This document shows, one piece after another, positions 1 through 10,866 of a stretch of 42,382 nt of DNA. Below the pieces are notes generated by a model. The model was given only the letters and a program-made list of their open reading frames with translations, did no database searches and was not told the DNA's origin. Source of the DNA: Aurantiochytrium sp. KH105 (lineage: Eukaryota; Sar; Bigyra; Thraustochytrida; Thraustochytriidae). Each line of letters begins with the position of its first letter. The stretch's first letter is position 1. A program made the position numbers and the translations under genes. The stretch covers positions 1 through 42,382 of the forward strand of contig BGKB01000290.1 of assembly GCA_003116975.1 (NCBI GenBank), written 5' to 3'.

Positions 1-548
1 CTTTTCTTTTTACTCTTTTTTTTCTTATCTTTTCTTTTACTCTTACTCTCGTGTTCACTCTTTCCTTTGGTGGTTGGCTTTGCTGTAACGTCTTTGGAAA
101 AGACAATCTGGCAGCCTTGTTTGAATGTGTGGTTTGTTTGCTTGTTAGCCATTCTTTCACAAAACACACCCCTTGAGACAGGCCCCTTTCCCCTGTCTGC
201 CAAACATTGTAGCTGACCACAAGCACGAGCAACTTTCGGAGCGGATCAATCTCCAACATTGCAGTGCAAATTTTCACCGACATTGTCGTCTTTTACACGA
301 CCAAAGGCACGTCATTATTTTCGTCGATGGCACATGAATGTCAGTGCACGCACGCCGCAGATTCGCTTAGCGTGCGTGAATTGACAACCATGTCTTTGAC
401 CATCTCTTGGCAGGACATTTAAAGTATGGTCGGCAACTTTTCTAAAGGGAGACCTGTGTGCAATAAAGCGAGTTTGACTGCGCGACCTGATCTCTCTTCT
501 TGCTGCTCTACGAATGGGATGAGAAGATTGCCAGATAAAGGACGTGCC
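1..548. other. Left flank, no gene recognised
   Basis: The first 60 bases are a pyrimidine-rich tract (T runs broken by C). The rest is mixed-composition DNA lying 3' of the Med18-like gene. I see no convincing reading frame, RNA gene or repeat; the open frames overlapping 419-940 are shadows of the minus-strand Med18 gene. Confidence 0.5.
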
Positions 549-1367
549 TTATCGGATGGCTGCGCGAGGCAAAAAGTGCTCAGGCTTGACCTCTTCCAAA
601 GAGGATCCAACCTTGATTTCATTGACAAAGGAGCGGAGACTCTTGGCGGTGCGCTCGATCTCCGCTTCGCTGGCAGCGATGGCGCGAAAGCTGATGAGGA
701 GCGGTGAATCCCCAACCGAAGCACAGCCCTCGGGAATGATAAAGGTGGTGGATTTGAAAGTCTTTGTGCGGCGGAAAAGGTCGATCTCGATACCGTCGCG
801 CGTGAGCAAGCGCTCGCCAGCGTAGTTGATCTGAAAGTTACGGTGGAAGCCAGTGCTCTCGAGGAAGGCTTGCGTGTCGCCTGCGATGGCAATACGAACC
901 ATGCTGCGCACGGGCGTATCGAGTTTCTTGATATGCGCAAGCTGAAAGAGATTATAGTGCAAGATCTCGGTCCGCTCAGGCTGGTCGACGCGTGGCAAGG
1001 TGGTCGCTTGACCGGCTGCGCAGACTTGGGTTTTTGATCCTACCTTGATCTGATCGCCACAGGTCGTGCGGAGCCGAATTTCTGTAGTGCCGCTGAGTCC
1101 CGTCGCCATGCCGCGCTCCGCATTCTTGCGCGTCCAGGACAGATCGCGCACGTAGATCTCTGGCACGCGGGTACAGCCGTCGTCGCAAAGGCTCTGGATT
1201 CGCTGCCGCGCCAGGTCCGCGTCTTGCATCGCGACGCAGTAGATGACGCACTCATACTCGCTGCCGGCGCCCTTGCCGGCGCCGCCGCCGCCGCCGCCGC
1301 CGCCAAAGGCGCCGCCGCCGCCGCTCGCGACGGAGCCCGGGCCGCCGCCTCGGCCCCGCGACGACAT
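549..1367 (-). CDS. MED18: Mediator complex subunit 18-like protein
   Basis: A 272-residue protein, probably subunit 18 of the Mediator head module, which links transcription factors to RNA polymerase II in the nucleus. What I see: a Gly-rich N-terminal tail of about 35 residues, then the family's opening strand and helix (YECVIYCVAMQDADLARQRI, followed by LCDD), a long middle segment, the AFLESTGF...FQINYAGERLLTRDGIEIDLFRR block that corresponds to the DFLxxxGF/GxxFRxG core of Med18, and a C-terminal helix ending EEVKPEHFL, comparable to the LEKIDPKRLM-type end of metazoan Med18. Family members are about 200-300 residues, so the gene looks complete. The frame stays open upstream only from a TTG codon; the first ATG is at 1367. 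It is divergent from the methyltransferase gene across about 440 bp. The identification rests on remembered family patterns and the sequence is diverged. Confidence 0.68.
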   Translation of the reverse strand: MSSRGRGGGPGSVASGGGGAFGGGGGGGGAGKGAGSEYECVIYCVAMQDADLARQRIQSLCDDGCTRVPEIYVRDLSWTRKNAERGMATGLSGTTEIRLRTTCGDQIKVGSKTQVCAAGQATTLPRVDQPERTEILHYNLFQLAHIKKLDTPVRSMVRIAIAGDTQAFLESTGFHRNFQINYAGERLLTRDGIEIDLFRRTKTFKSTTFIIPEGCASVGDSPLLISFRAIAASEAEIERTAKSLRSFVNEIKVGSSLEEVKPEHFLPRAAIR

Positions 1368-1808
1368 GCTCGCTTCGTTGGCGCCTCTCGCGGAGACGGC
1401 GCGCGCAGAGCGCAAGAGAGATAGCTCCGCTCGCTACAGCAGCGCGCCCGCGCCCCGGGAGCGGAGGCCGGGGCTCGGCACGCAGATGCGCGAGCGCGGC
1501 CGCGCGCTCCGTGCCTCGCTCGCCGCGGACTGCCTCGGATTGGCTGATTGTGCTCGACGGCTTCTCCTGGGCGCCGCAATCGGGGTTGCGCCAATCGGGG
1601 TTGCGCCAATCGGGGTTGCGCACAAGGATGGCTCTGGCTCCTGCTCCCTCCCTCTTTTGCGTTGCGAGCGGCGACCCCGCGCAGACGCGAGCGGCGGCTC
1701 GAGACGCGCGCGCGGGGGCGGCGCGGGTCTCTGGACGAGGCCGCGCGCGAGCGTCGCCGCGGCGGCGCGCGGGGGCGAAGGGCGCGGGGGAAGAGGGGGA
1801 GGAGGAGG
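1368..1808. promoter_or_regulatory. Shared divergent promoter with CCAAT boxes
   Basis: This 441-bp GC-rich spacer separates the start codons of the Med18-like (-) and methyltransferase (+) genes, so it must hold both promoters. CCAATC elements occur at 1591-1596 and 1606-1611 and, on the other strand, at 1538-1543. CCAAT boxes followed by C are the classical NF-Y target in eukaryotes; function here is inferred. No TATA-like element stands out. Confidence 0.55.
1577..1621 (+). repeat. Three perfect copies of a 15-bp unit carrying CCAAT
   Basis: The unit CAATCGGGGTTGCGC occurs three times head to tail. In copies two and three the preceding C completes CCAATC; the first copy is preceded by G, so its box is imperfect. 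Placement midway between two divergent start codons suggests amplification of a promoter element. Confidence 0.9.
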
Positions 1809-2606
1809 ATGCGGGTGGAGGAGCAGTCCGCGGCGGGCGCGCGGGTGGTCCTGGACGAGGCCGCGCTGGGGCGCGAGGTGGAGCTCCGCTTTGACTTCCG
1901 CGCGGCCGAGGACGAGGTGGCGCCGCTGTTTTCCGGCCCGTCGTGGGGCACGATGATCTGGGACGCGAGCTTGTCCATGGCGAGATTTCTAGAGACGTAC
2001 ACGCCGGCTGCGACAACAACAGCGACAACATCCACAGCGACAACATCCACAGCGACGGCGACAACGACAGCGACAGCAACAAGCGAGACTCGACTCGGCA
2101 AAGTGGTGGAACTCGGAGCCTGCTGCGGCCTCCCTAGTCTCGTTTGTGCGGCTCGCGGCGCGAGCGAGGTGGTCCTCACGGACACGCCCGAGTATGAGCA
2201 TGCGATGCGGTCGGCTGCAAGTCTCAACGCGGCGGCGCTCCCCGGCTCGCGAATCGCGACTCAGCCTCTTATGTGGAGCAAGGCCAATGCAGACGCATTT
2301 GTACAGCAGCACGGACGTGCCGACATAGTCTTGGCAGCGGAGTGCGTGAGCACGGACGTGTATGGGCGGCAGAGCTGGGAGGCGCTCGTTGATGTGATTG
2401 TCACACTGGTGCGTCCAGGGACGGGCCGCGTGCTGCTCTGTTCACATCGTCGTCCAGGTGATGGCCTCGACGATTTCCTTGCGCTTCTTTTGCCGCATTT
2501 TCAGCCGCCTGTAGTACACCAGCTTGCAGCGACGGAGACTGCGCGCGGACTCGTTGATCTCTATGAGCTCTCGCCGCTCGTTCAAGCAAAATCCACCGCA
2601 TCATAA
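1809..2606 (+). CDS. Class I SAM-dependent methyltransferase, METTL21/Methyltransf_16-like
   Basis: A 265-residue protein probably transferring a methyl group from S-adenosylmethionine to lysine of a protein substrate, as METTL21/FAM86/EFM enzymes do; the substrate cannot be read from sequence. Visible: FSGPSWGTMIWDASLSMARF before the Rossmann core (the family's W-x-A..L..yl region), motif I VVELGACCGLPSLVCAARGA followed by the acidic strand VVLTDTPE, a MWS segment, the strand ADIVLAAECV leading to a helix (motif IV/post-IV position) and a C-terminal GRVLLCSHRR strand. Between residues about 59 and 93 lies a Thr/Ala-rich insertion encoded by imperfect ACA/GCG repeats, unusual just before motif I. 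The first in-frame ATG near the conserved part is 1809; the frame is open further upstream through promoter DNA, so I reject longer starts. Confidence 0.75.
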   Translation: MRVEEQSAAGARVVLDEAALGREVELRFDFRAAEDEVAPLFSGPSWGTMIWDASLSMARFLETYTPAATTTATTSTATTSTATATTTATATSETRLGKVVELGACCGLPSLVCAARGASEVVLTDTPEYEHAMRSAASLNAAALPGSRIATQPLMWSKANADAFVQQHGRADIVLAAECVSTDVYGRQSWEALVDVIVTLVRPGTGRVLLCSHRRPGDGLDDFLALLLPHFQPPVVHQLAATETARGLVDLYELSPLVQAKSTAS

Positions 2607-2637
2607 GTATTACCTTGTGCTGGCTGGGGAAATGACT

Positions 2638-2669
2638 TGGCTGGCTGGCTGGCTGGCTGGCTGGTTGGC
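2638..2669 (+). repeat. (TGGC)n microsatellite in the methyltransferase 3' region
   Basis: Seven to eight tandem TGGC units with one TGGT, starting about 30 bp after the methyltransferase stop codon. Confidence 0.85.
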
Positions 2670-2958
2670 TAGATCCAGTCAGCATAGCTGCTGATTTTTA
2701 ATAAAAAAAATGATTGAACTTGTAAATGTGTCATGCTTTGCTTTGTTTGTGCGACATCGAGTGATGATTGCTCGAAATCGATATCAATTTTCGATTGTAA
2801 GCGCGCATGGCGAGACGATCTTTCTCTTTTGGCTGCGCTAAGCCCAAGTATAGACCATAGACCTGGCGATTTTGGGGTTTTCGCACTATCGTTGCTATGG
2901 TTGACTACATCGGTGGCGGGGCAATACCTTTTTTTTGTTTTTTGGAACGACAGATCAT

Positions 2959-3013
2959 CATCAGCCAGCCCGCCAGCCCGCCAGCCAGCCAGTCAGCCAG
3001 CCAGCCGGCCAGA
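2959..3013 (+). repeat. Degenerate (CCAG)n microsatellite
   Basis: About 13 units of CCAG with interruptions CCCG, TCAG and CGGC. It is the reverse complement of the TGGC-type repeat at 2638 with about 300 bp between, so the two could pair as a large inverted repeat. Confidence 0.8.
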
Positions 3014-4234
3014 GGATCATTTGCGTGCTGTTCTCGCGGCTTGTGTCGCGAGCCACACCAGTCAGCTTCGAGCGCGCCACGCGCGTTCGAGAAGAGTGAT
3101 CGTAGTAGCTGGCTGTTGGCCTTGGTGGCTCTGTCCGTCGACATGTCCCCAGACAACGGCGAGTGACGCGCCCTGGCATTGGTCATCTTTGTGCGGCTCG
3201 CTTATTTCGTGGAGGAAGCTAATTCATTGCTCGCTCGCCTGGAGGCAGATGTCCAACCACTCGAGACGTTTGCGCATGTGCATGCGTATGTGCATGCGTC
3301 AACGCATGTACGTACGTACCACCTATACCACTGGCCATGGTGGGCGCTTCTCCCGAGAGAAGAGCCGCCGCAGAGGCCTCTGGTGGGGACGGCGGTGGCT
3401 GCGCCGCGTCACCGCTCGGTCCGGCTGCGGCAGTTGCAGCACAAACAGGGCAGGGCAGGTTGACGCGTGAGATGTGAGATGGATGTGACTGCCACATCTG
3501 GCTGGCACAAGAGAAGGTTTATTCTCCGGATTTGGTCGGCCGGCCAGTCAGAGCGGCCTTTCTTCATCCACCTTGCCTGTCGATTGGTTGGTCTCCCCTC
3601 TTCGTCTTCTTCTTTCTCGAGGCCGGCCAGCTCCGCGCTTGCCTGGTGGCTGCCTATCCGCCTGGTCTCGTCGGGGCCGTCCACAGCTGGTCCCCCTCCC
3701 CTCCTGCTTCAGCTGCCGTAGCTCGCTCGCTAGCTCGGCGCGCCGTGCTAGATGGCAAGCACAACACAAATGGCCGGCGCGAAGACTTCCGTGGCCGAAG
3801 TCGCGGCGGCGGCCATGTGGCGGCGCTCTCTCTGCGCTCGCGGGCGCGTCGGAGCGGCGCAGCCACCACGGATGGCCCCCGCAGACCATCCCTGGCACCC
3901 TTCGCCTTGGTCGTCGCCATCGCGGCGGTCGTCATGCCGAGGATGGTGCACGGACGACTCGAGGCAGGCAGGCGGGCAGGGAAGGGAGGGTTTGCGGCGA
4001 GCCCGGGCACGAGCTGACGCCGACGCACTTCGCCACTCCACTCCGCCCGCACTCCAAGCCAGGTTTGGCGGCCCGGACGAGGGCGACGCGACGGGGAGTG
4101 GAGAAGCTCCGGCCTCCGGCCAGGCTGCGCCTCGAGCGTCACGCGGGTCATGAACGTGGCGTGGCGGCCAGGCGGATGCTCTCGCCGGAGTTTTTTTTTC
4201 GTTCCTGCGTTTTCGTGCGTGCGTCCAAGGAGGG

Positions 4235-4341
<107 letters not shown>

Positions 4342-6635
4342 GGCCTGCCTGCAGCGGTGGCGGGGGGGAAACGACAAGCACAGGCAGGCAGCATCGTTCG
4401 TCGCGTCGATCGCCGCGCGGCAGATGAGACGCGCAGCCGTCCCTGGCATCGATCGACGCGACAGCGACCACTCGCTGGTCGGCGAGGCGCGCGGAGCTGG
4501 CTCCCCGCGCGTGCCGTGCGCCGTGGACGGCCTTTGTTTCAGCGCGACTCGTGCTCGCGCGCCTTCGTCGCAGCCCTGGCTGCGGGAAGAAGGCGAGGCG
4601 CTGTGGGGCCCACCTGTATACAGGCACCCGCGAAGCGGCGGCCAGGCAGGCCTGCCCTGAGAACGGCGGGGCTGTTGCGGCGAGGCGGCGCATGCCTGTT
4701 TTTGGTTTACTGTTAGGCACAGTGCAGTGGCCATGGTGGCCGACGAACTCATCCATGTCGATTTCATTGAAAATTTAACTACTGGCTACGTAGGCCAGCC
4801 AGCCATGCTCGGCCCCGTCGCCTCGCCTCGCCTCGCTTCGCCTCATCTCGCCTCGTCTGCGATGGACTGATCAGACGTCGCGTTCTCCTGCGCGCCACCG
4901 ATGCTTCAAGGAAAAATACCACGCAACAGCGAGTTGTGCCAACCGAGACACGGACCTGGCAGCTGCCGATCATCGCGGTTGGCTGATCGATTTTGGTGAA
5001 ATTGAAGAGCGATCAAGCTCCCCACCTCAGACTTGCTTAACAGCGATTCATCTTATCTCATCTCATCATCGCCTCGCGAAGCCTCCATTTGAAACCCATG
5101 ACGCGCGCCAGGATGCAACGAGGCTGGTTGCAGTCAGCCGCCAGCCGCAGTTGCCTCCCTCCCTCCCTCGCTTGCTTGCTTCTTGGCCGCATTTTTGCGG
5201 GGCCATGAACTTGACTTGAAGATAAAATCAACGCACGCGAGGCCGGCCGCGGCAGGCAGAGGCAAGCGCGCGCGAGGAGACGCTCTTCGAGGTCGGTGCG
5301 GTGATCAGAGGTTCTCGCATGTTCGCGTTCTCTCCGCAGATTGGTCGCTTCAAGGCTCATATATCTTATCAGCTGCACTTTGCTGGCGGGTCGCTTGCCA
5401 TGGTCGCTAGCTAGCTTGGCCGGCCATGGACGATCTCGGTCTCGGACGAAGCAGCGGCTTCGCCTCTTCCCTGGCCTCGGCCGCCCGCCCGCCCAGCGCG
5501 CAGCAGCAGCAGCGGCGGCCGAGCGTGTCGCGACCCCGGGACAGAAAGCGAGCATCCCGGCGCAAGCAAGCTGCGCGGGCTTGGCCGGCAGGCTGGCGCC
5601 ACTCCGCCCTGCTCCAGGCTCGCGCCGCCCGCCCCTCGCCTCGCCTCGCCTGCGCGGCCTGAGCTGTCCTGCCTGGGCTGGCCGGGCCTCTGTTCCCGCG
5701 GCGCGCCTCTCGATGCTCAGCTCGGCCGCGCCCGCTCGCGCCGCGCTCAGCGCCGGGGACAGAGAGAGAGACAGACAGAGGGACAAGACAGACACGGACG
5801 ATTGCACGACGACGCGGCCGGTCGGGCGACGGCGGCCAGTGCAGCCCGCACCGCGCGCGGCACGAGCGGCGCCGGGCAGAACCCGAACGTCGGCGGCTCG
5901 CGGTCGCTCGCAAGCGCGGCGGCAAGCGCTGCTGCAGGAACCGGGAGTCGAGGTCGAAGTCAAAGTCGAACTTCGAACTTCGAACACGAACTTGGCAGGC
6001 AGGCAACAAACAGGAACGACCGTTCGAACCAAGGCAGAGGCAGGCAGGGAGTTCGATCGGTCGAGAGAAGACCCGGCCGCAGCGAGCACGGCGAGGAAAG
6101 AGCCGCCGAGCAGAGCGCCCGCGACTCGAGTGGCCGCACTGCACTGCAGGCTGGCGGGCTAGCGCGCGAGCTAAGCTTCCCAGAGCCACACAGGCAGCCA
6201 GCGGGAGCGGCAACGGCGGCAGCGGCCTGCGCAAGGACCGAACCCCGAGGAGCGAGGATTTCGGAGACAGACCGTCCTCTCTGGTTCGACGCGCGGGGTT
6301 CGCCAATTCGCGGGCCGCAGTGGCCTCGAGAGGGGCTAGCTTGTCGCAGGCGCGTGAAAGACCGCTGGCCGCAGCCGCCACCGCTGGCCGCTGCTCCTGC
6401 GGTCCGCTCGCTTCCCTCGGGGCCGCCCACGCGGAGATCCAAGCGGGGCCGGACCCTGAAGCGAAAGCTACGAGCTGGCGAGCGCAGCGAAAGCAAGCTG
6501 CAGACGCGGAGAGCGAGCGAGCGAGCGAGTGGTTGGCGGCGAAAGAAAGCGCGGGAGGGAGGAACAGAGAAAAAGAAAAGGACAGGAGAGAGCGTCCTGC
6601 AGGCAGACAAATAAGGAATCAAGCAAGTGCAAGGA

Positions 6636-6674
6636 CACAAGCAAACAAGCAAGCAAGCAAGCAAACGAGCAAGT
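6636..6674 (+). repeat. Short (AAGC/AAAC)n microsatellite
   Basis: About nine imperfect AAGC units with AAAC and GAGC variants, in the same orientation as the tract at 4235. Confidence 0.8.
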
Positions 6675-7550
6675 AAGAAAGAGCAAGAGGCCAGCCACGC
6701 CTTTTTTTTTTTTGGTTTTCTGGACCCAGCTGGACCGTCCAGGCACGCCGGCGCAGCTCGATCTCCTTCTTCCTCGGTCGACCATCACCGCTCGCGAGTG
6801 CCTGTATCCGTCCATCTCTGCATTCGTGCATCCATACATTCATCCCTCCATCCGGCCAGCCAGATCACCAGCCAGACAGACTTACAGACATACGGACCGT
6901 TGTTCCCTCTCTCCTACCTGCCCTGCCGTTTGCAAAATTTGCCACTTTTTGCCCCTAATTCACATCAGCTTGGGTGTGGGGTGTGTGTGCCTGCGGCCCC
7001 TGTCACCCCCTCACTCAGCCACCACTCGCGCACTCACTTTCTCCCTGCACCTGGCTTCCTCGCTACACCTTGGGCCCGCTTCCGTTACCTTGTGGCCCCA
7101 CACTGTGGAGACCCTCTGTGGTCCACAGCGCCCAGCAGGAGCCCTCGTTCCGATCAATACCCGCGCGGCACGTGCAGTGTGCGCCGAGGCGCAAGCGCCA
7201 CCGAGTGTCGCAAGTCGCAGGCGCTGGCAGGGGCCGCGCGGCGCATTTCACCTGGCAGGTTCGTGCCACCGCACTTCCCTCCGCTCTGCGCCGTCCATTC
7301 GCTCGACTTCTCTCCTTCCTTCCTTCTCTCCCGGCCCCGTCCATCTCGTCTCGCTTCGCTTCGCGCCAAGGCCGCCGCCCATCGCTACTGCCACTGCTGG
7401 CGAGATTGTGCGTCGCAGCAAACCGCAGTAGCTGCAGGCAGTGAGTGCAGCAGCTGCAGCAGCAGCAGCCAGGCGGCCCAGAAGGTTTAGGTCTCGCGCC
7501 GCGTGGGGGTGGGAGGGGGGGAAAGGGGAACGCAACAGCAACCGGCACGC

Positions 7551-7580
7551 AGCTAGCCAGCTAGCTAGCTAGCGAGCTAG
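7551..7580. repeat. (CTAG)n palindromic microsatellite
   Basis: Tandem CTAG units with one GCGAG interruption. CTAG is self-complementary, so the tract can fold on itself. Similar CTAG clusters lie at about 9232-9257 and 9760-9800. Confidence 0.85.
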
Positions 7581-7601
7581 CTACACCCAAAAACAAAAAA
7601 G

Positions 7602-7610
7602 ACAGGCAAG

Positions 7611-7646
<36 letters not shown>

Positions 7647-7647
7647 C
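7602..7647 (+). repeat. (GGCA)n microsatellite
   Basis: About eleven GGCA units, lying 20-25 bp downstream of the CTAG tract. Confidence 0.9.
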
Positions 7648-7866
7648 GCGAAGCGAAGCGAAGCTCTCGTGCTTCCTCGCTGCCCCGCTCCCTCCTTGCT
7701 CCTTCGCTCCCTCACTCGCAGTCCGTGGCCGCTGTCGCAGTCTCTGTCGCAGTCTCTGGTCGCAGTCGCTTCGCAATCCGTCGAGCGCACCGAAGTCCGA
7801 CGCGGCGGTGTGCAGGCAAGTTCCGCCTTGACACCTGGGGAGGCCTCCCTTCTTTCTCTCTGCCTT

Positions 7867-7868
7867 CT

Positions 7869-7902
<34 letters not shown>

Positions 7903-7911
7903 TTTCTTTCT
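7867..7911 (+). repeat. (TTTC)n microsatellite
   Basis: About eleven TTTC units with one TTCC interruption, inside a pyrimidine-rich strand. Confidence 0.9.
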
Positions 7912-8004
7912 GCCTGGTCCAGACGCGAGACAGCGCAGGCGCCAGACGCTTGCGACCGCCCGCGCCTCTTCAGGTCAGACGGCGCGCGAGGGCCTCTTCC
8001 CCGG

Positions 8005-8036
8005 CTTCCTTCCTTCCTTCCTTCCTTCCTTCCTTC
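8005..8036 (+). repeat. (TTCC)n microsatellite
   Basis: Eight TTCC units, 95 bp after the TTTC tract and on the same pyrimidine strand. Confidence 0.9.
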
Positions 8037-8386
8037 GCCGCTCCGCCTCGCCTCGCTTCACTTCGCTTTGCATCGCTTCGCATCGCTTCGCCCGGCGTCG
8101 CATCGCGGTCGAGACTGGCGCGCCTGGTGGCGTCATTTTTCTCGTTCTCGCGCCTCGCCTCGTCTCGCCTCCTTTCAAGCTGCAGCTCTGTCGCGACAGC
8201 AGCAGCAGGTAGTTCGTCCGCTAGTTCGTTCCTCCGCGCCCGAGGTTACGAGTACGCGCCGCGTTACCAAACCGGGTGGCGGCCGCTCTGCTCCACGGCC
8301 ATCCGCTTTCGGCGTGGCCAGTGGCGGAGAAGAGGCCGGCAAACCCCCGGCTCTGTCTGGCTCGTGCTGTGTTCCCCGTCTCGTGC

Positions 8387-8518
<132 letters not shown>

Positions 8519-8530
8519 GGCCGGGCCAGG

Positions 8531-8584
8531 TCGATCGATCGATCGATCGATCTACCTCGTCTCGTCTCGTTTCGTCTCGTCTCT
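8531..8584. repeat. (GATC)n followed by (CTCGT)n
   Basis: Five to six palindromic GATC units (8531-8552), then about five CTCGT pentamers with one TTCGT variant, just 3' of the GTCT tract. Three different simple repeats lie within 200 bp. Confidence 0.85.
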
Positions 8585-9172
8585 TATCGTGGCGGCGTGG
8601 CGTGCCTCGTCTGCCTAGGTCTGCGGCGGGACGCGCGAACGCCGCGGACCTCGTCTCTATCACCGCGTCCGCGAACGGACGAGCGAGCGAACGCGCAGGC
8701 GCGGTCTTGTGCCGCTCCGCCCTTGTTGGCGCGCGCCAGCTGGGCAGAACAGAGCGAGCGAGGAGGCAGAAAGCAGAGCAAAGCAGGAGCGCAATCGTCG
8801 CGCGCCCGCACGAAATCGAGCCCCGCTCCGTTGGGATCCACAGCTAGCTTGGGCAGGCCCCTCCGGCAAAGCTAGCGGCTCTTTGGTGTGGGGGTCATCG
8901 GTGGCGGGCCGCCCGCCGGAGCGATTGCTTGGGTGCCGCAAACCGGGAAGGGCGAGCTCTCGCTGAAGCGCCCAGGGTAGCCTGTACGACGCCCGATCCC
9001 CTAAAGCGGCAGTACCGGGAGCGACAGCAGGGGCCGCGTGGTAGAACTGTCTGTGCTGCCTGGGCGACGAAAGGCGTCGGCTGGCCCGGCGACACCACCT
9101 TTCCGCCCAAGCCTGCAGCGTGACGGGTGCCCGCCCGGTCACCTTCAACCAGCGCTACGCAAGTCAGGCGTT

Positions 9173-9193
9173 CCACAGTTCTGCGAACTGTGG
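9173..9193 (+). other. Perfect 9-bp stem, 3-nt loop hairpin
   Basis: CCACAGTTC and its exact complement GAACTGTGG flank the loop TGC. Outside it, CAGG (5') and CCTG (3') can extend the stem across a CGTT bulge. It is one of the few non-microsatellite structures in this desert and lies in a less repetitive patch (about 8840-9230). No known RNA family was recognised. Confidence 0.6.
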
Positions 9194-9650
9194 CCTGTAC
9201 ATCCTCCTTTTCCTTTTCGGCGAGGGTCACAGCTAGCTACATCTAGCTAGCTAGCTGGCCCCACAGCGCGGTCGCCGTCTGCAGCGTCTGCAGTGCGGGC
9301 GCAAGCGCGTCGCAGCGTCGCACTCCTTGCACGCGCCGCGCGCAGGCAGGCCAGGCTCGCGCCTTCGCGGTCTCGCCGCGCCACTCTTTTCGCTCCGCTC
9401 CCGCCCCTGCTCCACTCCCGAGGCGGAAGAGAGAGCGAGAGGGAGAGAGACACGGTCCCCCCGCGAAAGCAAGTGCGAAAGCAAGTGCGACGCCCCCTTT
9501 TTCCTCAGAGCCGCAGCGGCACCGGCGCGCGAGCTGCTACTGCTGCTGCTGCTACCAGCTGCAGCTGCCCACTCCAGGCCGCGCCAGCCACCGCCCGCTG
9601 AACCGAACGCAGCGAGGCTACCCCGGCCAGAGTGACCCGCGCAGACCGGC

Positions 9651-9683
9651 AAGCCAGCCAGCCAGCCAGCCAGCCCGCCAGCC
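9651..9683 (+). repeat. (CCAG)n microsatellite
   Basis: About eight CCAG units with a CCCG interruption, the same motif and orientation as the tract at 2959. Confidence 0.85.
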
Positions 9684-10866
9684 GAGCTCGGCAGGGCAAG
9701 CAAGCTAGGCAAGTCGAGCAGGCAAGCCAGGCAAGCAAACACGCAAGCAAACAAGCACGCTAGCGAGCTAGCGAGCTAGCAAGCTATAGCGAGCTAGCGA
9801 GCGAGCGAGTGGAGCGTGGCGAGCGACCACCATCGAACGTCGACAACCGGCGACTCGCTTTCTTCCCTCTCGCTCCCTGCTTTGTTTGCTTGTTTGTTTT
9901 TCTTTGTTTCTTTGTTTCTTTCTTTCTTTCTTTCGCTGCTGCGGCGCAGCTCCTCTCATAAGGGGACGGCCTCTGTGTGTCCCCCTGCGGTCCCTAGACC
10001 CCGCCTTCCTGCTTCTGCTGCTGCTTCGAGTTCCCTTCTGCCTGGCTGCCTCTCTCCAAGCCCCTCCCTCTCTCCGCGTCTTTCTCTCTCCCCGCGTGCG
10101 TCCCTCCCTCTTTCTCGCCGCGCTGCTCGGCTCTCTCCGCGCGCGGCTTTCGTTCGCTCCTACTTCTTTCCTCCTTTCTTCCTTTCTCTCTCCTTCCTCC
10201 TCCCTTTCCCCCTTTCTCCCCTTCTTTCTCCCTGCCTGCTGCTTTTTCCTAACTCGCTCGCGCACGCATACGGCCTCCGCCGGGCGAGCGCAGCAGACCT
10301 GCTCCTCGCTCCGGCGGGGCGGGCGGGCGGAGACCCGGCGAGGGCGGGGCGGGCGCGGCGGGGCGGTCGCTTTGCTTGGCTCTGCTGGGCTCTGCTTGGC
10401 CTGGCTGGGCCCGGCTTGGCTTGGCTTAGCCTAGCTGTGCTCTGGGTGGGTCTCGACGCGCATCGTTCGATTGAGTGATCGAACTGACATTCGCGCGCTC
10501 GCTCCAATAGCGACTCGAGACAGAGGTTGCGAGGAGCCCTTCCGCGCGAAGCGGAGCGCGCAGGGGACCAGGGAGAGGGGGTGGACAGGGGCCACGAGGA
10601 CGAGGACGAGGTCCGAGGCAACAAGAGACCTGGGCCGCAGAGCAAGTGGTACACAACAGGGAAACAGCAGAACGAGATAGTGGCCCGCCGCACGAAAGGG
10701 GAGCCGCCCTGTGCGAAAAACCACGAACACCCGCACGTACGTACACAGCCCCTGCGAACGAACGAGCGAGCGAGCGAGCGAACGTGCTTTACGGCACAGA
10801 GTCCCCCGAAACAAGGGTCTTCGTGCGTGTGAGACAACGCAAACAATTTGCCTGCAAAAGGAAACC

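Noticed and set aside
1577..1621. Iteron-type replication origin
   Set aside because: Only three 15-bp units, sitting in a promoter between divergent genes and containing CCAAT boxes; nothing suggests a plasmid or origin.
1040..2227. 395-codon minus-strand frame
   Set aside because: It is a shadow of the Med18 and methyltransferase genes and their promoter, Arg/Ala/Ser-rich, with no domain.
5058..6664. Overlapping 230-340-codon frames on both strands
   Set aside because: Several frames are open on both strands at the same place, as expected from GC-rich DNA poor in stop codons; compositions are Arg/Ala/Ser and no domain is seen.
8840..9230. Possible RNase P, SRP or snRNA gene in a less repetitive patch
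   Set aside because: I looked for the conserved cores of these RNAs and did not find them; only an unassigned hairpin remains.
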